A DNA stretch of 64,000 nucleotides, from positions 79,279-143,278 of the forward strand of contig NZ_MAOC01000078.1 in assembly GCF_001884135.1 (NCBI RefSeq), written 5' to 3'. The translations under genes were made by a program, and so were the position numbers. This document shows, one piece after another, positions 1 to 9,188 of the stretch; positions within the stretch are counted from its first letter, which is position 1; each line of letters starts with the position of its first letter. This DNA is from Bacillus nitratireducens (GTDB taxonomy: Bacteria; Bacillota; Bacilli; Bacillales; Bacillaceae_G). The notes below the pieces were generated by a model. The model was not told the origin of the DNA, searched no databases, and worked only from the letters and a program-made list of their open reading frames with translations.

Positions 1-325
1 AATGAGACAACCACGCACACTCTTTTCGAGAATAAGAATACGTAGGGAAAAAATAAAGTTGATCTGTCGGGCTAATTGCGATAGGAGCTTTATGTGTAAT
101 ACGAGTTAACTCCTTCGTCCCTTCTTTTCTTCCAAAAAAACTAGAACCATGTTTCCGGCAACTTCTCTCTATAATATCGAGAGGTTTTTGAAACACGAAA
201 AAAGAATCCTCCATTTCAACAATTCGCGTAACCACTTGCTTTTCTCCTAGAACAACAGGAAGTAAGGCCATCGTTTTTTTACTTACAACATAATTTTCGA
301 CATAACGTTCTACTTTACTTTCCAT
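1..325 (-). CDS. comK: Competence transcription factor ComK (N-terminal part, runs off window)
   Basis: ComK is the master DNA-binding activator of late competence genes in Bacillus. The first 108 codons are present and the C-terminal part lies beyond the window edge. The translation contains the family core GSSFFGRKEGT, then ITHKAPIAISP and LYFFPT, closely matching the B. subtilis protein at the same positions. The ATG at 325 follows a GGGAG ribosome binding site. The AT-rich upstream region (326-607) is where ComK and Rok would be expected to bind, but I did not find a clear AAAA-N5-TTTT box. Confidence 0.93.
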   Translation of the reverse strand, partial: MESKVERYVENYVVSKKTMALLPVVLGEKQVVTRIVEMEDSFFVFQKPLDIIERSCRKHGSSFFGRKEGTKELTRITHKAPIAISPTDQLYFFPTYSYSRKECAWLSH

Positions 326-607
326 ATTCTACTATCTCCCTTTTCTATTTATAGTAGCAGCTGCATATATAATTTTAGCACCTATGAAAAGGAAATGCTT
401 TACAGATTTCCCTTTTTTACAATACTTTATCATTTATCAAATATTTATTAAATTTAAAAGTAACTATATAATAATAAAATAATTCAAACCTGTACAAAAA
501 ATATTTATACTATCTATAAATATTTATAATCGCTTCCTCTTTTCACATCATTACAACAATTAACTTTGCTATAATTAAAATATAAATCAAATATACGGAG
601 GTCTCTC

Positions 608-793
608 ATGGAAGAAAAGCAAGATCATCCAACAATTCAAATGAAAAACAGTAGCATTGTTATCGTAAAAAATTCAGCGAGTATTATATTCGGTTTATTT
701 TTTATTTTACTGTTCTTCGCGAAGCCTTTTCGTAAATCTAAATGTCCAGAATGCAAGAAACGCGCAAAGAAAAAAGTTGGAAAAGAAGAGTAA
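608..793 (+). CDS. Small single-pass membrane protein with CxxC tail
   Basis: This is a 61-residue protein of unknown function. It has a polar N-terminus, one hydrophobic segment at about residues 25-40, and a basic tail containing SKCPECKKR, a possible metal-binding or redox CxxC. A GGAGG site lies 5-6 bases before the ATG, which supports real translation. It is transcribed toward the next gene and shares a bidirectional terminator with it. No family was recognised. Confidence 0.6.
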   Translation: MEEKQDHPTIQMKNSSIVIVKNSASIIFGLFFILLFFAKPFRKSKCPECKKRAKKKVGKEE

Positions 794-828
794 AAGGCCT
801 TCCTTTTTTGGAAAGTCTTTTACTCTTC
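788..828. terminator. Bidirectional terminator between convergent small genes
   Basis: An inverted repeat pairs GAGTAAAAG with CTTTTACTC, with further pairing inside and a T-rich loop. It overlaps the 3' ends of both convergent genes (stops at 793 and 820). Confidence 0.6.
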
Positions 829-1095
829 TTCATCTTCAAAAAAACCGACTATTTTTTCTTCTTCATATTCATACTTTCTTCCGAGATTTTCTGTATCTCT
901 TTCAATTTGTAATGTGATTATATATCGTTCTTCATCTAAAACATGAGAATGAGATTTTTTCAGATCAATTAACGTCACTTTATCATTTTCATAAGTTTTC
1001 GCGTACGCCTTTATCTCTTCAATTGTATTTTTTAAGTCCTCTTCATTACCTCTACGAACATCGAGTATTACTTCATTTATATACTTTTCCATCAT
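820..1095 (-). CDS. Hypothetical acidic protein
   Basis: This is a charged cytoplasmic-looking protein of about 92 residues with no recognised domain. The frame stays open up to 1167, but the best start is the ATG pair at 1095/1092, because an AAGGCGG site lies about 8 bases upstream. The longer start would run into the cspA terminator. The tail is very acidic (KIVGFFEDEEE). It shows an alternating strand/helix pattern; function unknown. Confidence 0.6.
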   Translation of the reverse strand: MMEKYINEVILDVRRGNEEDLKNTIEEIKAYAKTYENDKVTLIDLKKSHSHVLDEERYIITLQIERDTENLGRKYEYEEEKIVGFFEDEEE

Positions 1096-1152
1096 ATATA
1101 TATCCGCCTTCTTCCCCAATATAATCGTTATGTTTGTATATTTCAACAACAA

Positions 1153-1182
1153 AAAAAAGGATGGCATAAGCCATCCTTTTTT
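1153..1182 (-). terminator. Terminator of the cold-shock gene
   Basis: The hairpin AAAAGGATGG / CCATCCTTTT with a 6-base loop and flanking A and T runs lies just downstream of the csp stop codon. Confidence 0.75.
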
Positions 1183-1200
1183 CTATAATAAACTATAAAA

Positions 1201-1404
1201 TTATAGTTTGATTACGTTTTTAGCTTGAGGTCCACGGTTGCCTTCTTCGATTTCGAAGCTAACTTTTTGACCTTCTTCTAAAGATTTGAAACCTTCAGTT
1301 TCGATTGCAGAGAAATGTACGAATACATCGTTTTCGCCTGGAACTTCGATGAAACCGAAGCCTTTTTCGTTGTTAAACCATTTTACTTGTCCTGTAACTG
1401 TCAT
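1201..1404 (-). CDS. cspA: Major cold-shock protein (CspA type)
   Basis: This is a 67-residue single cold-shock domain that acts as a nucleic-acid chaperone. RNP1 (KGFGFIEV) and RNP2 (VFVHFSAI) are both intact. The N-terminus [15 protein letters not shown] is the form I associate with B. cereus CspA rather than CspB to CspE; the choice of paralogue is from memory and less sure than the family. A GGAGG site precedes the ATG. The upstream leader carries a 17-bp stem (separate entry), typical of cold-shock mRNAs whose stability and translation depend on structure. Confidence 0.92.
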   Translation of the reverse strand: MTVTGQVKWFNNEKGFGFIEVPGENDVFVHFSAIETEGFKSLEEGQKVSFEIEEGNRGPQAKNVIKL

Positions 1405-1461
1405 AATTATTTCCTCCTAAGAAAATACATTTTATTATTTAGTCTTCATGTATAAAAAAAG

Positions 1462-1547
1462 AATCCACACATTATCAAATACGAAACATAAACTAGTTCT
1501 CACATACTTTTTCTCGTTCGTTTTCGGCACTTGATAATATATGGATT
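1462..1547 (-). promoter_or_regulatory. Structured cold-shock leader (17-bp stem)
   Basis: The arms at 1462-1478 and 1531-1547 are inverted repeats of 17 bases. The two DNA mismatches become G-U wobbles only if the minus strand is the RNA, so the stem fits the csp transcript. It sits about 60 bases upstream of the cspA start codon. A cold-shock 5' UTR is the natural reading. Confidence 0.6.
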
Positions 1548-1684
1548 GCTTAATTTAATTATTCAACTGGTATTATCATAGCATACTTAAAATAGAATGT
1601 ACAATCCTTTTTAAAAATAAAATTTCTAAATTTTATTATTTCTTATAAAATATAACCACACCTATTCTAATAAAGGAGGATTAC

Positions 1685-2176
1685 ATGGTAGAAATAATCC
1701 CTGAAAAAACATTAAAGAAAATTGAAAAAGATATTGAAAATAACAACCTCGGAAAAGCAAGAGATAGAGTACACGGATTAATCGCTACTTATCCGAATGA
1801 GTTAGAACTTAGAAAAAAACTCGGTGATATTTACTTTACATTACAATACCCCGAAATGGCTGGACGATATTGGTATCTTGAAAAAGAAAAAACAGATGTT
1901 ATGCACGCGGCATGTCGACAGTTTGAAAAATCGATGGGAAATGATCCTTATCATATTGTACGTGCTTTAAAATTCAAAGGAGATCATGACATTATTACAG
2001 GACTACATACGGAACATCCATTACAGAAAAAAGTGGTAGAAAAACTCATTGATGATGATGATGATGAAGAAACATGGAAAGACAAGCTATTGGTATGGGG
2101 CTGTCTAGCATTATTCGCATTCCTTCTTTTTACTGCTACTATTGGTATATTCACTATAGTGAATTGGATATTATAA
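1685..2176 (+). CDS. DUF6584-type protein with C-terminal membrane anchor
   Basis: The protein has 163 residues. The N-terminal ~70 residues are a helical, TPR-like pair (GKARDRVHGLIATYPNELELRKKLGDIY, of which the pattern A-R-L-x-G-L-x-x-x-P is typical of DUF6584), followed by AGRYWYLE. A run of acidic residues (DDDDDEE, about 122-128) precedes a single transmembrane helix at about 135-160. GGAGG lies 6 bases before the ATG. Function unknown; family assignment is by remembered motif. Confidence 0.75.
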   Translation: MVEIIPEKTLKKIEKDIENNNLGKARDRVHGLIATYPNELELRKKLGDIYFTLQYPEMAGRYWYLEKEKTDVMHAACRQFEKSMGNDPYHIVRALKFKGDHDIITGLHTEHPLQKKVVEKLIDDDDDEETWKDKLLVWGCLALFAFLLFTATIGIFTIVNWIL

Positions 2177-2178
2177 AT

Positions 2179-2213
2179 AAAAGTAGGTGCCTATTATAGA
2201 CACCTACTTTTAT
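2179..2213. terminator. Bidirectional terminator (DUF6584 gene / aceA)
   Basis: The perfect hairpin AAAAGTAGGTG / CACCTACTTTT lies between the two convergent genes. Confidence 0.8.
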
Positions 2214-2215
2214 CT

Positions 2216-3493
2216 TTATTTCGTAAACTGTTCTTCTTCCGTAGATCCTTTTAGTGCAGTCGTTGATGAAGTACCGCCTGTAATAACTTGTGCTACTTCA
2301 TCAAAATATCCTGTTCCTACTTCGCGTTGATGGCGCGTTGCAGAGTAACCATCTTTTTCTGCTGCGAACTCTGCTTGCTGTAATTCAGAGTACGCTGCCA
2401 TGCCGCGCTCTTTATAACCACGCGCTAATTCAAACATGCCGTAATTTAATGAATGGAATCCAGCAAGCGTTACGAACTGGAATTTATAACCGTATGATGC
2501 AATTTCTTTTTGGAAGCTTGCAATCGTTTTTTCATCTAACTTTTGTTTCCAGTTAAATGAAGGGGAGCAGTTGTAAGCGAGTAGCTTCCCTGGATATTTC
2601 TTATGAATTGCGTCCGCAAAGCGTTTTGCATCTTCTAAATTTGGCTCCGACGTTTCACACCAAACGAGATCTGCATACGGCGCATACGCTAAACCACGTG
2701 CAATTGCTTGATCAAGACCTGCTTTCGTACGATAAAACCCTTCTGGTGTTCTTTCACCTGTAATAAACTCTTGATCAACCGGATCGATATCACTCGTAAT
2801 TAAATCTGCAGCATCTGCATCTGTTCTTGCGACGATAATTGTTGGTACACCCATTACATCCGCAGCAAGACGTGCCGAAATTAAATTACGCACCGCTGTT
2901 TGCGTCGGTAATAATACTTTTCCGCCTAAATGCCCGCATTTTTTCTCTGAAGATAATTGGTCTTCAAAGTGTACGCCAGATGCACCAGCTTCAATCATCC
3001 CTTTCATTAGTTCAAATACGTTTAATTGTCCACCAAACCCCGCTTCAGCATCCGCCACAATTGGTACAAAATAATCCGTATCACCATTTCCTTCCATATG
3101 CTGAATTTGATCAGCACGTTGAAGCGTTTGGTTAATTCGCTTTACAACAGCTGGTACGCTGTTCGCTGGGTATAAGCTTTGATCAGGATACATATGTCCA
3201 GAAAGATTCGCATCTGCCGCTACTTGCCAACCACTTAAATAAATTGCTTTTAATCCAGCCTTCACTTGTTGCATCGCTTGGTTTCCTGTTAATGCGCCAA
3301 GTGCATTAATATAATCTTCTGTATGAAGTGATTTCCAAAGCTTCTCTGCACCGTAGCGCGCTAACGTATGTTCAATATCAATCGATCCGCGCAGACGAAT
3401 TACATCTTCAGCTGAATATGGACGTGTGATCCCTTTCCAGCGTGTATCTAACTCCCAGCTTTCTTGCAATGTATCAATTCTTTCGTTTTTCAT
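2216..3493 (-). CDS. aceA: Isocitrate lyase
   Basis: This enzyme splits isocitrate into succinate and glyoxylate, the first step of the glyoxylate bypass for growth on acetate or fatty acids. The protein is about 425 residues, with the catalytic [11 protein letters not shown] loop and the ICL-type substrate signatures intact. The frame is open to 3532, which would overlap aceB. The ATG at 3493 is better, because AAGGGGA lies 8 bases upstream and it leaves a 25-base gap after the aceB stop. It is the second gene of an aceB-aceA operon and ends at a strong terminator. Confidence 0.96.
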   Translation of the reverse strand: MKNERIDTLQESWELDTRWKGITRPYSAEDVIRLRGSIDIEHTLARYGAEKLWKSLHTEDYINALGALTGNQAMQQVKAGLKAIYLSGWQVAADANLSGHMYPDQSLYPANSVPAVVKRINQTLQRADQIQHMEGNGDTDYFVPIVADAEAGFGGQLNVFELMKGMIEAGASGVHFEDQLSSEKKCGHLGGKVLLPTQTAVRNLISARLAADVMGVPTIIVARTDADAADLITSDIDPVDQEFITGERTPEGFYRTKAGLDQAIARGLAYAPYADLVWCETSEPNLEDAKRFADAIHKKYPGKLLAYNCSPSFNWKQKLDEKTIASFQKEIASYGYKFQFVTLAGFHSLNYGMFELARGYKERGMAAYSELQQAEFAAEKDGYSATRHQREVGTGYFDEVAQVITGGTSSTTALKGSTEEEQFTK

Positions 3494-3518
3494 ATGTTCC
3501 ATCCCCTTTTCTTGTTTT

Positions 3519-5108
3519 TTATAAAATTTCATAACCCGGTAATGTTAAAAACGGCATGAACTCGTTATTGCGAACAAGGTTTGTAAACAGTTTTGTAGCT
3601 TCTGCAAATCTCCCTTTCTTAAACGCTTCCTTACCAATCTCTCTTTCTATTTTTGCTAGCTCTTCTTCTTTCAATTCTTCCATCAATTTAAAAGTGATAT
3701 CACGGCCATCACTTAACTTTCCACCCTCATGACGAATCCACTGCCATACTTGTGCTCTTGATATTTCCGCTGTTGCTGCATCTTCCATTAAGTTATAAAT
3801 TGGAGCTGCTCCCCGCCCGCTTAACCAAGATGCAATATATTGAATACCAACGTTAATATTCGTGCGAAGACCACTTTCTGTAATCGTTCCCATCGGTACT
3901 TCTAATAAATCCTTTTCTGTTACACGTATTTCTTCACGCTTTCTAAAAATTTGATTTGGCGTTTTCATTATGTGATTAAATACTTCCATTGCAACCGGTA
4001 CAAGTCCCGGGTGGGCAACCCAAGTCCCGTCATGTCCATCTAAAGCTTCGCGCTCCTTATCAGCACGCACTTTTTCAAAAGCTGCTTCATTCGCTTCTGG
4101 ATTGTTTTTAATCGGAATTTGTGCTGCCATTCCTCCAATAGCTGGTGCATTACGGCGGTGGCACGTTTGAATAACTTTCAAAGAATACGCGCGCATAAAC
4201 GGTGCTGTCATCGTGACTTGCGCTCTATCTGGGAGTAAAAATTCATTATGATTTCGGAAACTCTTTAAGAAACTAAATATATAATCCCATCGCCCGCAGT
4301 TTAAACCAGCAGAATGATCTCTTAGTTCATACAAAATTTCATCCATTTCAAATGAAGCGTGAATCGTTTCTATTAACACAGTCGCTTTAATCGTTCCGTT
4401 CGGAATACCGATATACTTTTGAGCAAATACGAAAACGTCATTCCATAATCTTGCCTCTAAGTAACTTTCCATTTTCGGTAAGTAAAAGTATGGACCACTT
4501 CCTTTTGCTAAAAGCGTCTTCGCATTATGGAAAAAGTACAATCCAAAATCCACCAAACTGCCAGACATGTTCTTGCCGTCAACTTGCATATGCTTTTCTT
4601 CTAAATGCCACCCTCTCGGACGCACAATTAAGACAGCTGTTTTACTATTTAAACGATATTCTTTTCCGTTCTCATTTTTATGTGAGATCGTTCCCCTAGT
4701 AGCATCTCGTAAGTTAATTTGACCTTCAACAGCATTTCTCCAAGTTGGTGCATTCGAATCTTCAAAGTCTGCCATAAAAAGATGTGCTCCTGAATTTAAA
4801 GCGTTAATGACCATCTTTCTATCTACCGGTCCAGTAATCTCCACACGGCGATCCTCTAAATCTTTCGGAAGCTCAGCGATTGTCCAATCCCCTTCACGTA
4901 TATGCTTTGTTTCTTCTAAGAACGTAGGAAACTCCCCTGCATCAATTCTTTTTTGTTTCTCCACACGCTTTTGTAAAAGTTCTGTGCGGCGTTCATTGAA
5001 ATTTCCATGTAGTTCCTTTAAAAAGCTAAGCGCCTCAGGTGTCAATATTTCGTTGTACGCTGGTAACATTTCTCCAGGCAATGTAACCCGTGAAGTTTGC
5101 GTCGACAT
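3519..5108 (-). CDS. aceB: Malate synthase A
   Basis: This enzyme condenses glyoxylate with acetyl-CoA to malate, the second glyoxylate-bypass step. It is a full-length protein of 529 residues with the family signature [17 protein letters not shown] at mid-protein and [10 protein letters not shown] further on. AAAGGGGA precedes the ATG. It is the first gene of the aceB-aceA operon. A TATAAT-like -10 is visible in the AT-rich stretch around 5155-5165. Coupling to aceA by operon structure is typical for this pathway. Confidence 0.96.
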   Translation of the reverse strand: MSTQTSRVTLPGEMLPAYNEILTPEALSFLKELHGNFNERRTELLQKRVEKQKRIDAGEFPTFLEETKHIREGDWTIAELPKDLEDRRVEITGPVDRKMVINALNSGAHLFMADFEDSNAPTWRNAVEGQINLRDATRGTISHKNENGKEYRLNSKTAVLIVRPRGWHLEEKHMQVDGKNMSGSLVDFGLYFFHNAKTLLAKGSGPYFYLPKMESYLEARLWNDVFVFAQKYIGIPNGTIKATVLIETIHASFEMDEILYELRDHSAGLNCGRWDYIFSFLKSFRNHNEFLLPDRAQVTMTAPFMRAYSLKVIQTCHRRNAPAIGGMAAQIPIKNNPEANEAAFEKVRADKEREALDGHDGTWVAHPGLVPVAMEVFNHIMKTPNQIFRKREEIRVTEKDLLEVPMGTITESGLRTNINVGIQYIASWLSGRGAAPIYNLMEDAATAEISRAQVWQWIRHEGGKLSDGRDITFKLMEELKEEELAKIEREIGKEAFKKGRFAEATKLFTNLVRNNEFMPFLTLPGYEIL

Positions 5109-5256
5109 ATTAGCATCCCCTTTTTAAACTGTTTTATAACAGATTTGATTTTATGTTTTATATTATATAACAAATCTTCAGAAAAGGAAGTTTTTTTTGG
5201 AAATTTAATGATTTTTTTACAAAACTGTGTTTATCCATTATGATTTCAACAAAAAA

Positions 5257-5287
5257 AGAGTCAGTGTTATATAACACTGACTCTTTT
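5257..5287. terminator. Terminator after SLH gene 1
   Basis: The perfect palindrome AGAGTCAGTGTTAT / ATAACACTGACTCT (5257-5284) has A and T runs on either side. It lies 3' of the SLH gene at 5295 and upstream of aceB. Confidence 0.85.
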
Positions 5288-5294
5288 TTATTAT

Positions 5295-5960
5295 TTATTC
5301 AAAAATTGTCTTAAATAAGAACTGCGCATATTGTTCACGTGTTACTTTCATGTTTGGAGCAAAGTTTCCAGTTCCATCTCCTACAGAAATACCATTTGAA
5401 CCTACTGCATTAATCGCATTGTATGCCCAATGTCCTTTCGGTACATCTTTAAATCCTTGTGTTCCTTTTACCTCTAACTCATATGCTACTGTAAGCACTT
5501 GAGCCATTTCTGCACGTGTTAGTGTATCTTTCGGTCTAAAGTTTCCAGTTCCATCACCGTTAAAGATACCTACCTCTGTTAATACTAAAATTTCTTCTAT
5601 GAACATTGTTGATTTTTCATTAATATCTTTGTATGGATTCTCAAGGATATCGCCTTCCTCGAATACTTCACTGAAATCGATAGTACGATAAATCAAAGCA
5701 GCTACTTGTTCACGAGTTATGTTATGTCCAAAACCGAACACGCCATTTCCATAACCAAGCATAATTTCTTCTTCTGCTAAAGTTTGAATTGCTTCGTAAG
5801 ACCAATGTCCTGCTGGTACATCTTTAAAGATAGCCTGACTTGCTTGTTGTGGCTTAGACTTAGCAGCTACTTCAGCATTCGCTGTAGCGCCTTCAGCACT
5901 AAATGCAACTCCACCCATAATTGTTAAAGCTGTTGCTACTTTTAAAATCTTTTTCTTCAC
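5295..5960 (-). CDS. SLH-domain surface protein 1
   Basis: This 221-residue exported protein should attach noncovalently to pyruvylated secondary cell wall polymer. A signal peptide (about residues 1-28, KKKILKVATALTIMGG then ASA-like cleavage region) is followed by three SLH motifs at about 45-100, 108-165 and 168-221 (FKDVPAGHWSYEAI, ...GIFNGDGTGNFRPKDTLTRAE, FKDVPKGHWAYNAI). Nothing lies outside the SLH modules, so it may only occupy or tune the wall surface. The start codon is GTG behind AGGGAG. Two paralogues lie directly upstream. Confidence 0.9.
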   Translation of the reverse strand: MKKKILKVATALTIMGGVAFSAEGATANAEVAAKSKPQQASQAIFKDVPAGHWSYEAIQTLAEEEIMLGYGNGVFGFGHNITREQVAALIYRTIDFSEVFEEGDILENPYKDINEKSTMFIEEILVLTEVGIFNGDGTGNFRPKDTLTRAEMAQVLTVAYELEVKGTQGFKDVPKGHWAYNAINAVGSNGISVGDGTGNFAPNMKVTREQYAQFLFKTIFE

Positions 5961-6286
5961 TGTATTCTCTCCCTAAAAAAAACATATTTTTTTCTAATAT
6001 AAAGAATTAACGGAAAAGTAACAATACACTTATCCATATAAGTTTTGTCTAATTTGTGAACTGTATTTTATATACTTATCTTTATACTTAGTGAACAATG
6101 AAGTTACTAAACCATACTTTTTAAACATAAAAAGTAACTAAGATTATCCTATTTTTTCCATTCTATACTATTCACCCCACTGTTAACATCAGAATAAATA
6201 TACAAATAAACAATTTAAAATAAGAAAAAAGCGCGTTATCTTCGCGCTTTCTTTCAAAAAATATACTATATCAATATAATTTATTG
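5961..6286. other. Intergenic region between SLH genes 1 and 2
   Basis: No gene was seen. It contains the promoter region of SLH gene 1, including an inverted repeat AGTTAC...GTAACT around 6101-6140, and the terminator of SLH gene 2 (6225-6252). Confidence 0.5.
6225..6252 (-). terminator. Terminator after SLH gene 2
   Basis: The hairpin AAAGCGCG / CGCGCTTT with a 7-base loop lies 35 bases after the stop codon. Confidence 0.75.
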
Positions 6287-6937
6287 TTATTCATTTTTTA
6301 AATGAAAGTTAATAATAGCTTTATATAAAAATGTTGCATATTGCTCACGTGTTACAATTTTATTCGGTTCAAACTTTCCATTTCCTGTTCCTACTATGAC
6401 ATTATTAGATTGCAAGGCACTAATTGCATTTTTCGCCCAGTAATTATTTGGTACATCTTTAAATGTATGCTGTTGCTTCACTTCAAAGGAATATGCCTGT
6501 GTAAGAACTTGCGCTACTTCTGCACGTGTTATTGTTTCTCTGGGTCTAAAGTTCCCCTTCTCATCACCTTTAAAAATACCGCGTTCTGTTAATGCTAAAA
6601 TTTCATTTGGAAACATTGTTGATCTTTCAGAAATATCATTATACGGATTTTTTAACGGTCCTTCATGTTTTATATTAAGTGCGCGATATAGTACTGCCGC
6701 CACTTGTTCACGTGTTACGTTATCACCTACACCAAACTTTCCATTTCCATAACCTAGCATAATTTTATTATATGCCGCATCTAGAATATAATCATATGCC
6801 CAATGGTTTACTGGGACATCGTCAAATACAATCATTTCAGGATATTCTTCTGCTTTTATGTTAGGAACATTTGCACTTACCAATAATCCACCCATAATAG
6901 TCGCTGCCGCCATTACACGGAACATTTTTTTCTTCAT
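6287..6937 (-). CDS. SLH-domain surface protein 2
   Basis: This is a 216-residue paralogue of the flanking genes. A signal peptide (1-29) is followed by three SLH motifs (FDDVPVNHWAYDYI; then the central block with GNFRPRETITRAEVAQ; then FKDVPNNYWAKNAI). Like its neighbours it has no additional domain. The ATG follows AAGGAG. High similarity to genes 1 and 3 points to tandem duplication followed by divergence of the first SLH motif. Confidence 0.9.
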   Translation of the reverse strand: MKKKMFRVMAAATIMGGLLVSANVPNIKAEEYPEMIVFDDVPVNHWAYDYILDAAYNKIMLGYGNGKFGVGDNVTREQVAAVLYRALNIKHEGPLKNPYNDISERSTMFPNEILALTERGIFKGDEKGNFRPRETITRAEVAQVLTQAYSFEVKQQHTFKDVPNNYWAKNAISALQSNNVIVGTGNGKFEPNKIVTREQYATFLYKAIINFHLKNE

Positions 6938-7278
6938 TGTCCTCGCTCCTTCATTTCCACTTTATTAAAAGTGGAACATAATAGACTAAATTCTTTCCCC
7001 ATATTACATATGCTGTATTTGCAAGCCCTATGTAATATATTGCATTTTTAATATCTATTATTTTGAAGATTACTAGGAGAGCCAATTCGCTCTCAATTCC
7101 AATTGGTATTCTGAATTGCATGCAAATCATTTGAAGATATATTCTCATCTTTTCGCTCTAGTTTCTCTGTTTGATTTTCAAAAAGGATAAACAAAAGCTT
7201 TTGCAAAGATGTTATATATAAAATATTCTACTATCTACTAATCAAGTCCTTCACTTATAAAAATTTCACTTTCTAGAC

Positions 7279-7312
7279 AAAAAAAGCGCAAATATCATAT
7301 TTGCGCTTTTTC
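7279..7312 (-). terminator. Distal terminator-like palindrome
   Basis: AAAAAGCGCAAATA pairs perfectly with TATTTGCGCTTTTT across a 3-base loop. It is the second hairpin downstream of SLH gene 3. Confidence 0.75.
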
Positions 7313-7381
7313 CAGCTTCATTGATTAATCGTTTAAATAGAATCTAAAAATTGCATTATGTAAAAACTTTACCTTTCAGAC

Positions 7382-7417
7382 AAAAAGCACAAGTATAATC
7401 TACTTGTACTTTTTTTA
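7382..7417 (-). terminator. Terminator after SLH gene 3
   Basis: The hairpin built on CAAGTA / TACTTG with flanking A and T runs lies 10 bases after the stop. Confidence 0.7.
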
Positions 7418-7426
7418 TACTCTTAT

Positions 7427-8089
7427 TTATTCCCATTTCCCTGGTGAATTATCAATTGATCGCTGTAAAAACTTCGCAAATTGCCCACGTGTAACGAGCA
7501 TTTCAGGCTCGAACTTGCCATCTCCCGTTCCTACCGCAACTTTATTAGACTGCAATGCGCTAATTGCATCTCTTGCCCAATGGTTTTCTGGTATATCTGT
7601 AAATGTATGTGGACGCTTCGCTTTTAACTCATATGCTTTCGTTAAAATTTGTGCTAATTCTGCACGAGTCAGTGTATCTTTCGGACGGAAATTTCCATTT
7701 TCGTCCCCTTTAAAAATACCGTTATTTGTTAAATGAAGAATTTCATAAGGAAACATTGTTGATTTCCCACTAATATCTCCATATGGATTTTCATTAAACA
7801 CACTTCGCTTTAAATGAAGTGCACGATGTAGCACTGCCGCTGCCTGTTCACGTGTTATATTATCTTCTACACCAAACTTACCATTTCCATATCCATACAT
7901 AATTCGATGATATACTAAATTCGTAATTTCATCATATGCCCAATGACCTGTTGTTACATCATCAAACTCTATCATAATATCAGGACCAGATTTTTGGATA
8001 ACATCTGTATTTGCAGATACACCATTTGCACTTACAAATATTCCCGCCATTAACGTTAATGATGTAGCTACTTTTAATAACTTCTTCAT
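7427..8089 (-). CDS. SLH-domain surface protein 3
   Basis: The protein has about 220 residues: a signal peptide (MKKLLKVATSLTLMAG...) and three SLH motifs (FDDVTTGHWAYDEI, central block with GNFRPKDTLTRAELAQ, FTDIPENHWARDAI). The frame is open to 8143, but the ATG at 8089 sits 9 bases after GGTGG and directly begins the signal peptide, so it is the better start. It is the upstream member of the SLH trio. Confidence 0.88.
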   Translation of the reverse strand: MKKLLKVATSLTLMAGIFVSANGVSANTDVIQKSGPDIMIEFDDVTTGHWAYDEITNLVYHRIMYGYGNGKFGVEDNITREQAAAVLHRALHLKRSVFNENPYGDISGKSTMFPYEILHLTNNGIFKGDENGNFRPKDTLTRAELAQILTKAYELKAKRPHTFTDIPENHWARDAISALQSNKVAVGTGDGKFEPEMLVTRGQFAKFLQRSIDNSPGKWE

Positions 8090-8181
8090 TTTAGTCATCC
8101 ACCTTTTTTCTTTATTCACCTCTTTTTCGATTATATTGAACACTCTAAATATTTACAATATTATTCAATTATTGGAATAAA

Positions 8182-9078
8182 TCATGCTTCTGAGCATACT
8201 TGTACTCTTTCATCTCGCGGCTTCCGAAAAGTAAATGCCATTCCTACAAATATAAGGATAATCCCCACTACTTGCATACTAGTCGGTCTAAATCCGGTAA
8301 AGACTGTATCTAATAGTATTGCAACCGCAGGATCTAAAAACACTAATACCGAAATTAATCTCGTCGATAAATCTCTTAAACTGTCAAAAAATAAGTAATA
8401 TACAAATCCCGTATGTATAAGTCCTGTCGCTGTGATCATCATCCAGTTCATCTCTGTTAATCCTTGAAACTTCCCGAAGTCTACGAATGGTAGCAATAAA
8501 AATATACCTAAAAACGTTTGTAAAAATGTCATCGCATATGCACTTGTATGCTTAATTCCTTTTCCGAGCAACGTTGTAAATGCATAAAATAAAGCTGCAA
8601 GAAGCGCCCACACCATTCCAGACGACATAAGTTTCTCAAGCGACATACTTCCATCTACCCCAGCTACTAAAACTGTACCGATGAAACATATGGCAATGGA
8701 CAGAACCGCAAATGCTGTTAACCTCTCTTTAAATACAATACTACCAATTATTAATACGATGATCGGTGCAAGATGATACACAGAAATCGCAATTGTAATC
8801 GACATGACTTCAAACGCTTTAAATAAAAATACCCAGTTAAAAACGAGAAATACACCACAAGCTAATATTTGTATGGTCTCTTTTTTGTTCCATTTCTCAC
8901 TTTTGTATTGCCCTGTTACGAACCAACATAATGCTAAAAATAAAGTCGCACAAATACAACGAACGAATACTAATTCAAAAGACGGTAAACCTGTCTGAAC
9001 AGAAAAAAATCCAATCGATCCGAAAATAGACATCGAAAGAATCATTTTTATAGCCGGCATTGATTTTGAATGAAACAA
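8182..9078 (-). CDS. EamA/DMT-family transporter
   Basis: This is a 298-residue integral membrane protein with ten predicted helices in two EamA repeats (about 10-140 and 150-285), the drug/metabolite transporter fold. The substrate cannot be read from sequence; relatives export amino acids or metabolites. The start is TTG at 9078, since AGGAGG lies 8 bases upstream, while the next in-frame ATG is six codons in and too far from that site. It appears monocistronic. Confidence 0.88.
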   Translation of the reverse strand: MFHSKSMPAIKMILSMSIFGSIGFFSVQTGLPSFELVFVRCICATLFLALCWFVTGQYKSEKWNKKETIQILACGVFLVFNWVFLFKAFEVMSITIAISVYHLAPIIVLIIGSIVFKERLTAFAVLSIAICFIGTVLVAGVDGSMSLEKLMSSGMVWALLAALFYAFTTLLGKGIKHTSAYAMTFLQTFLGIFLLLPFVDFGKFQGLTEMNWMMITATGLIHTGFVYYLFFDSLRDLSTRLISVLVFLDPAVAILLDTVFTGFRPTSMQVVGIILIFVGMAFTFRKPRDERVQVCSEA

Positions 9079-9160
9079 AATATTAACCTCCTAAACATTC
9101 CACTGAATATCCCATATATTATACACTATAATTTTCCAAAACTCGAATGACCCATGAAAA

Positions 9161-9188
9161 AAAGAAGCAGTACACTACTGCTTCTTTT
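9161..9188. terminator. Terminator overlapping the M48 protease stop
   Basis: AGAAGCAG / CTGCTTCT with flanking A and T runs. The hairpin includes the last codons of the protease gene. Confidence 0.7.

Larger units (their letters stand above)
6938..7426. other. Long intergenic region with tandem terminators
   Basis: A 65-codon minus-strand frame at 6951-7148 lacks a good ribosome binding site and is probably not a gene. The rest holds the promoter region of SLH gene 2 and two terminator-like hairpins (7279-7312 and 7382-7417) with similar flanks (both preceded by a GACAAAAA stretch). This suggests a duplicated or partly deleted 3' end of an SLH unit. Confidence 0.45.

Noticed and set aside
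6951-7148. 65-codon minus-strand ORF between SLH genes
   Set aside because: No ribosome binding site at usual distance, odd composition and position in a promoter region.
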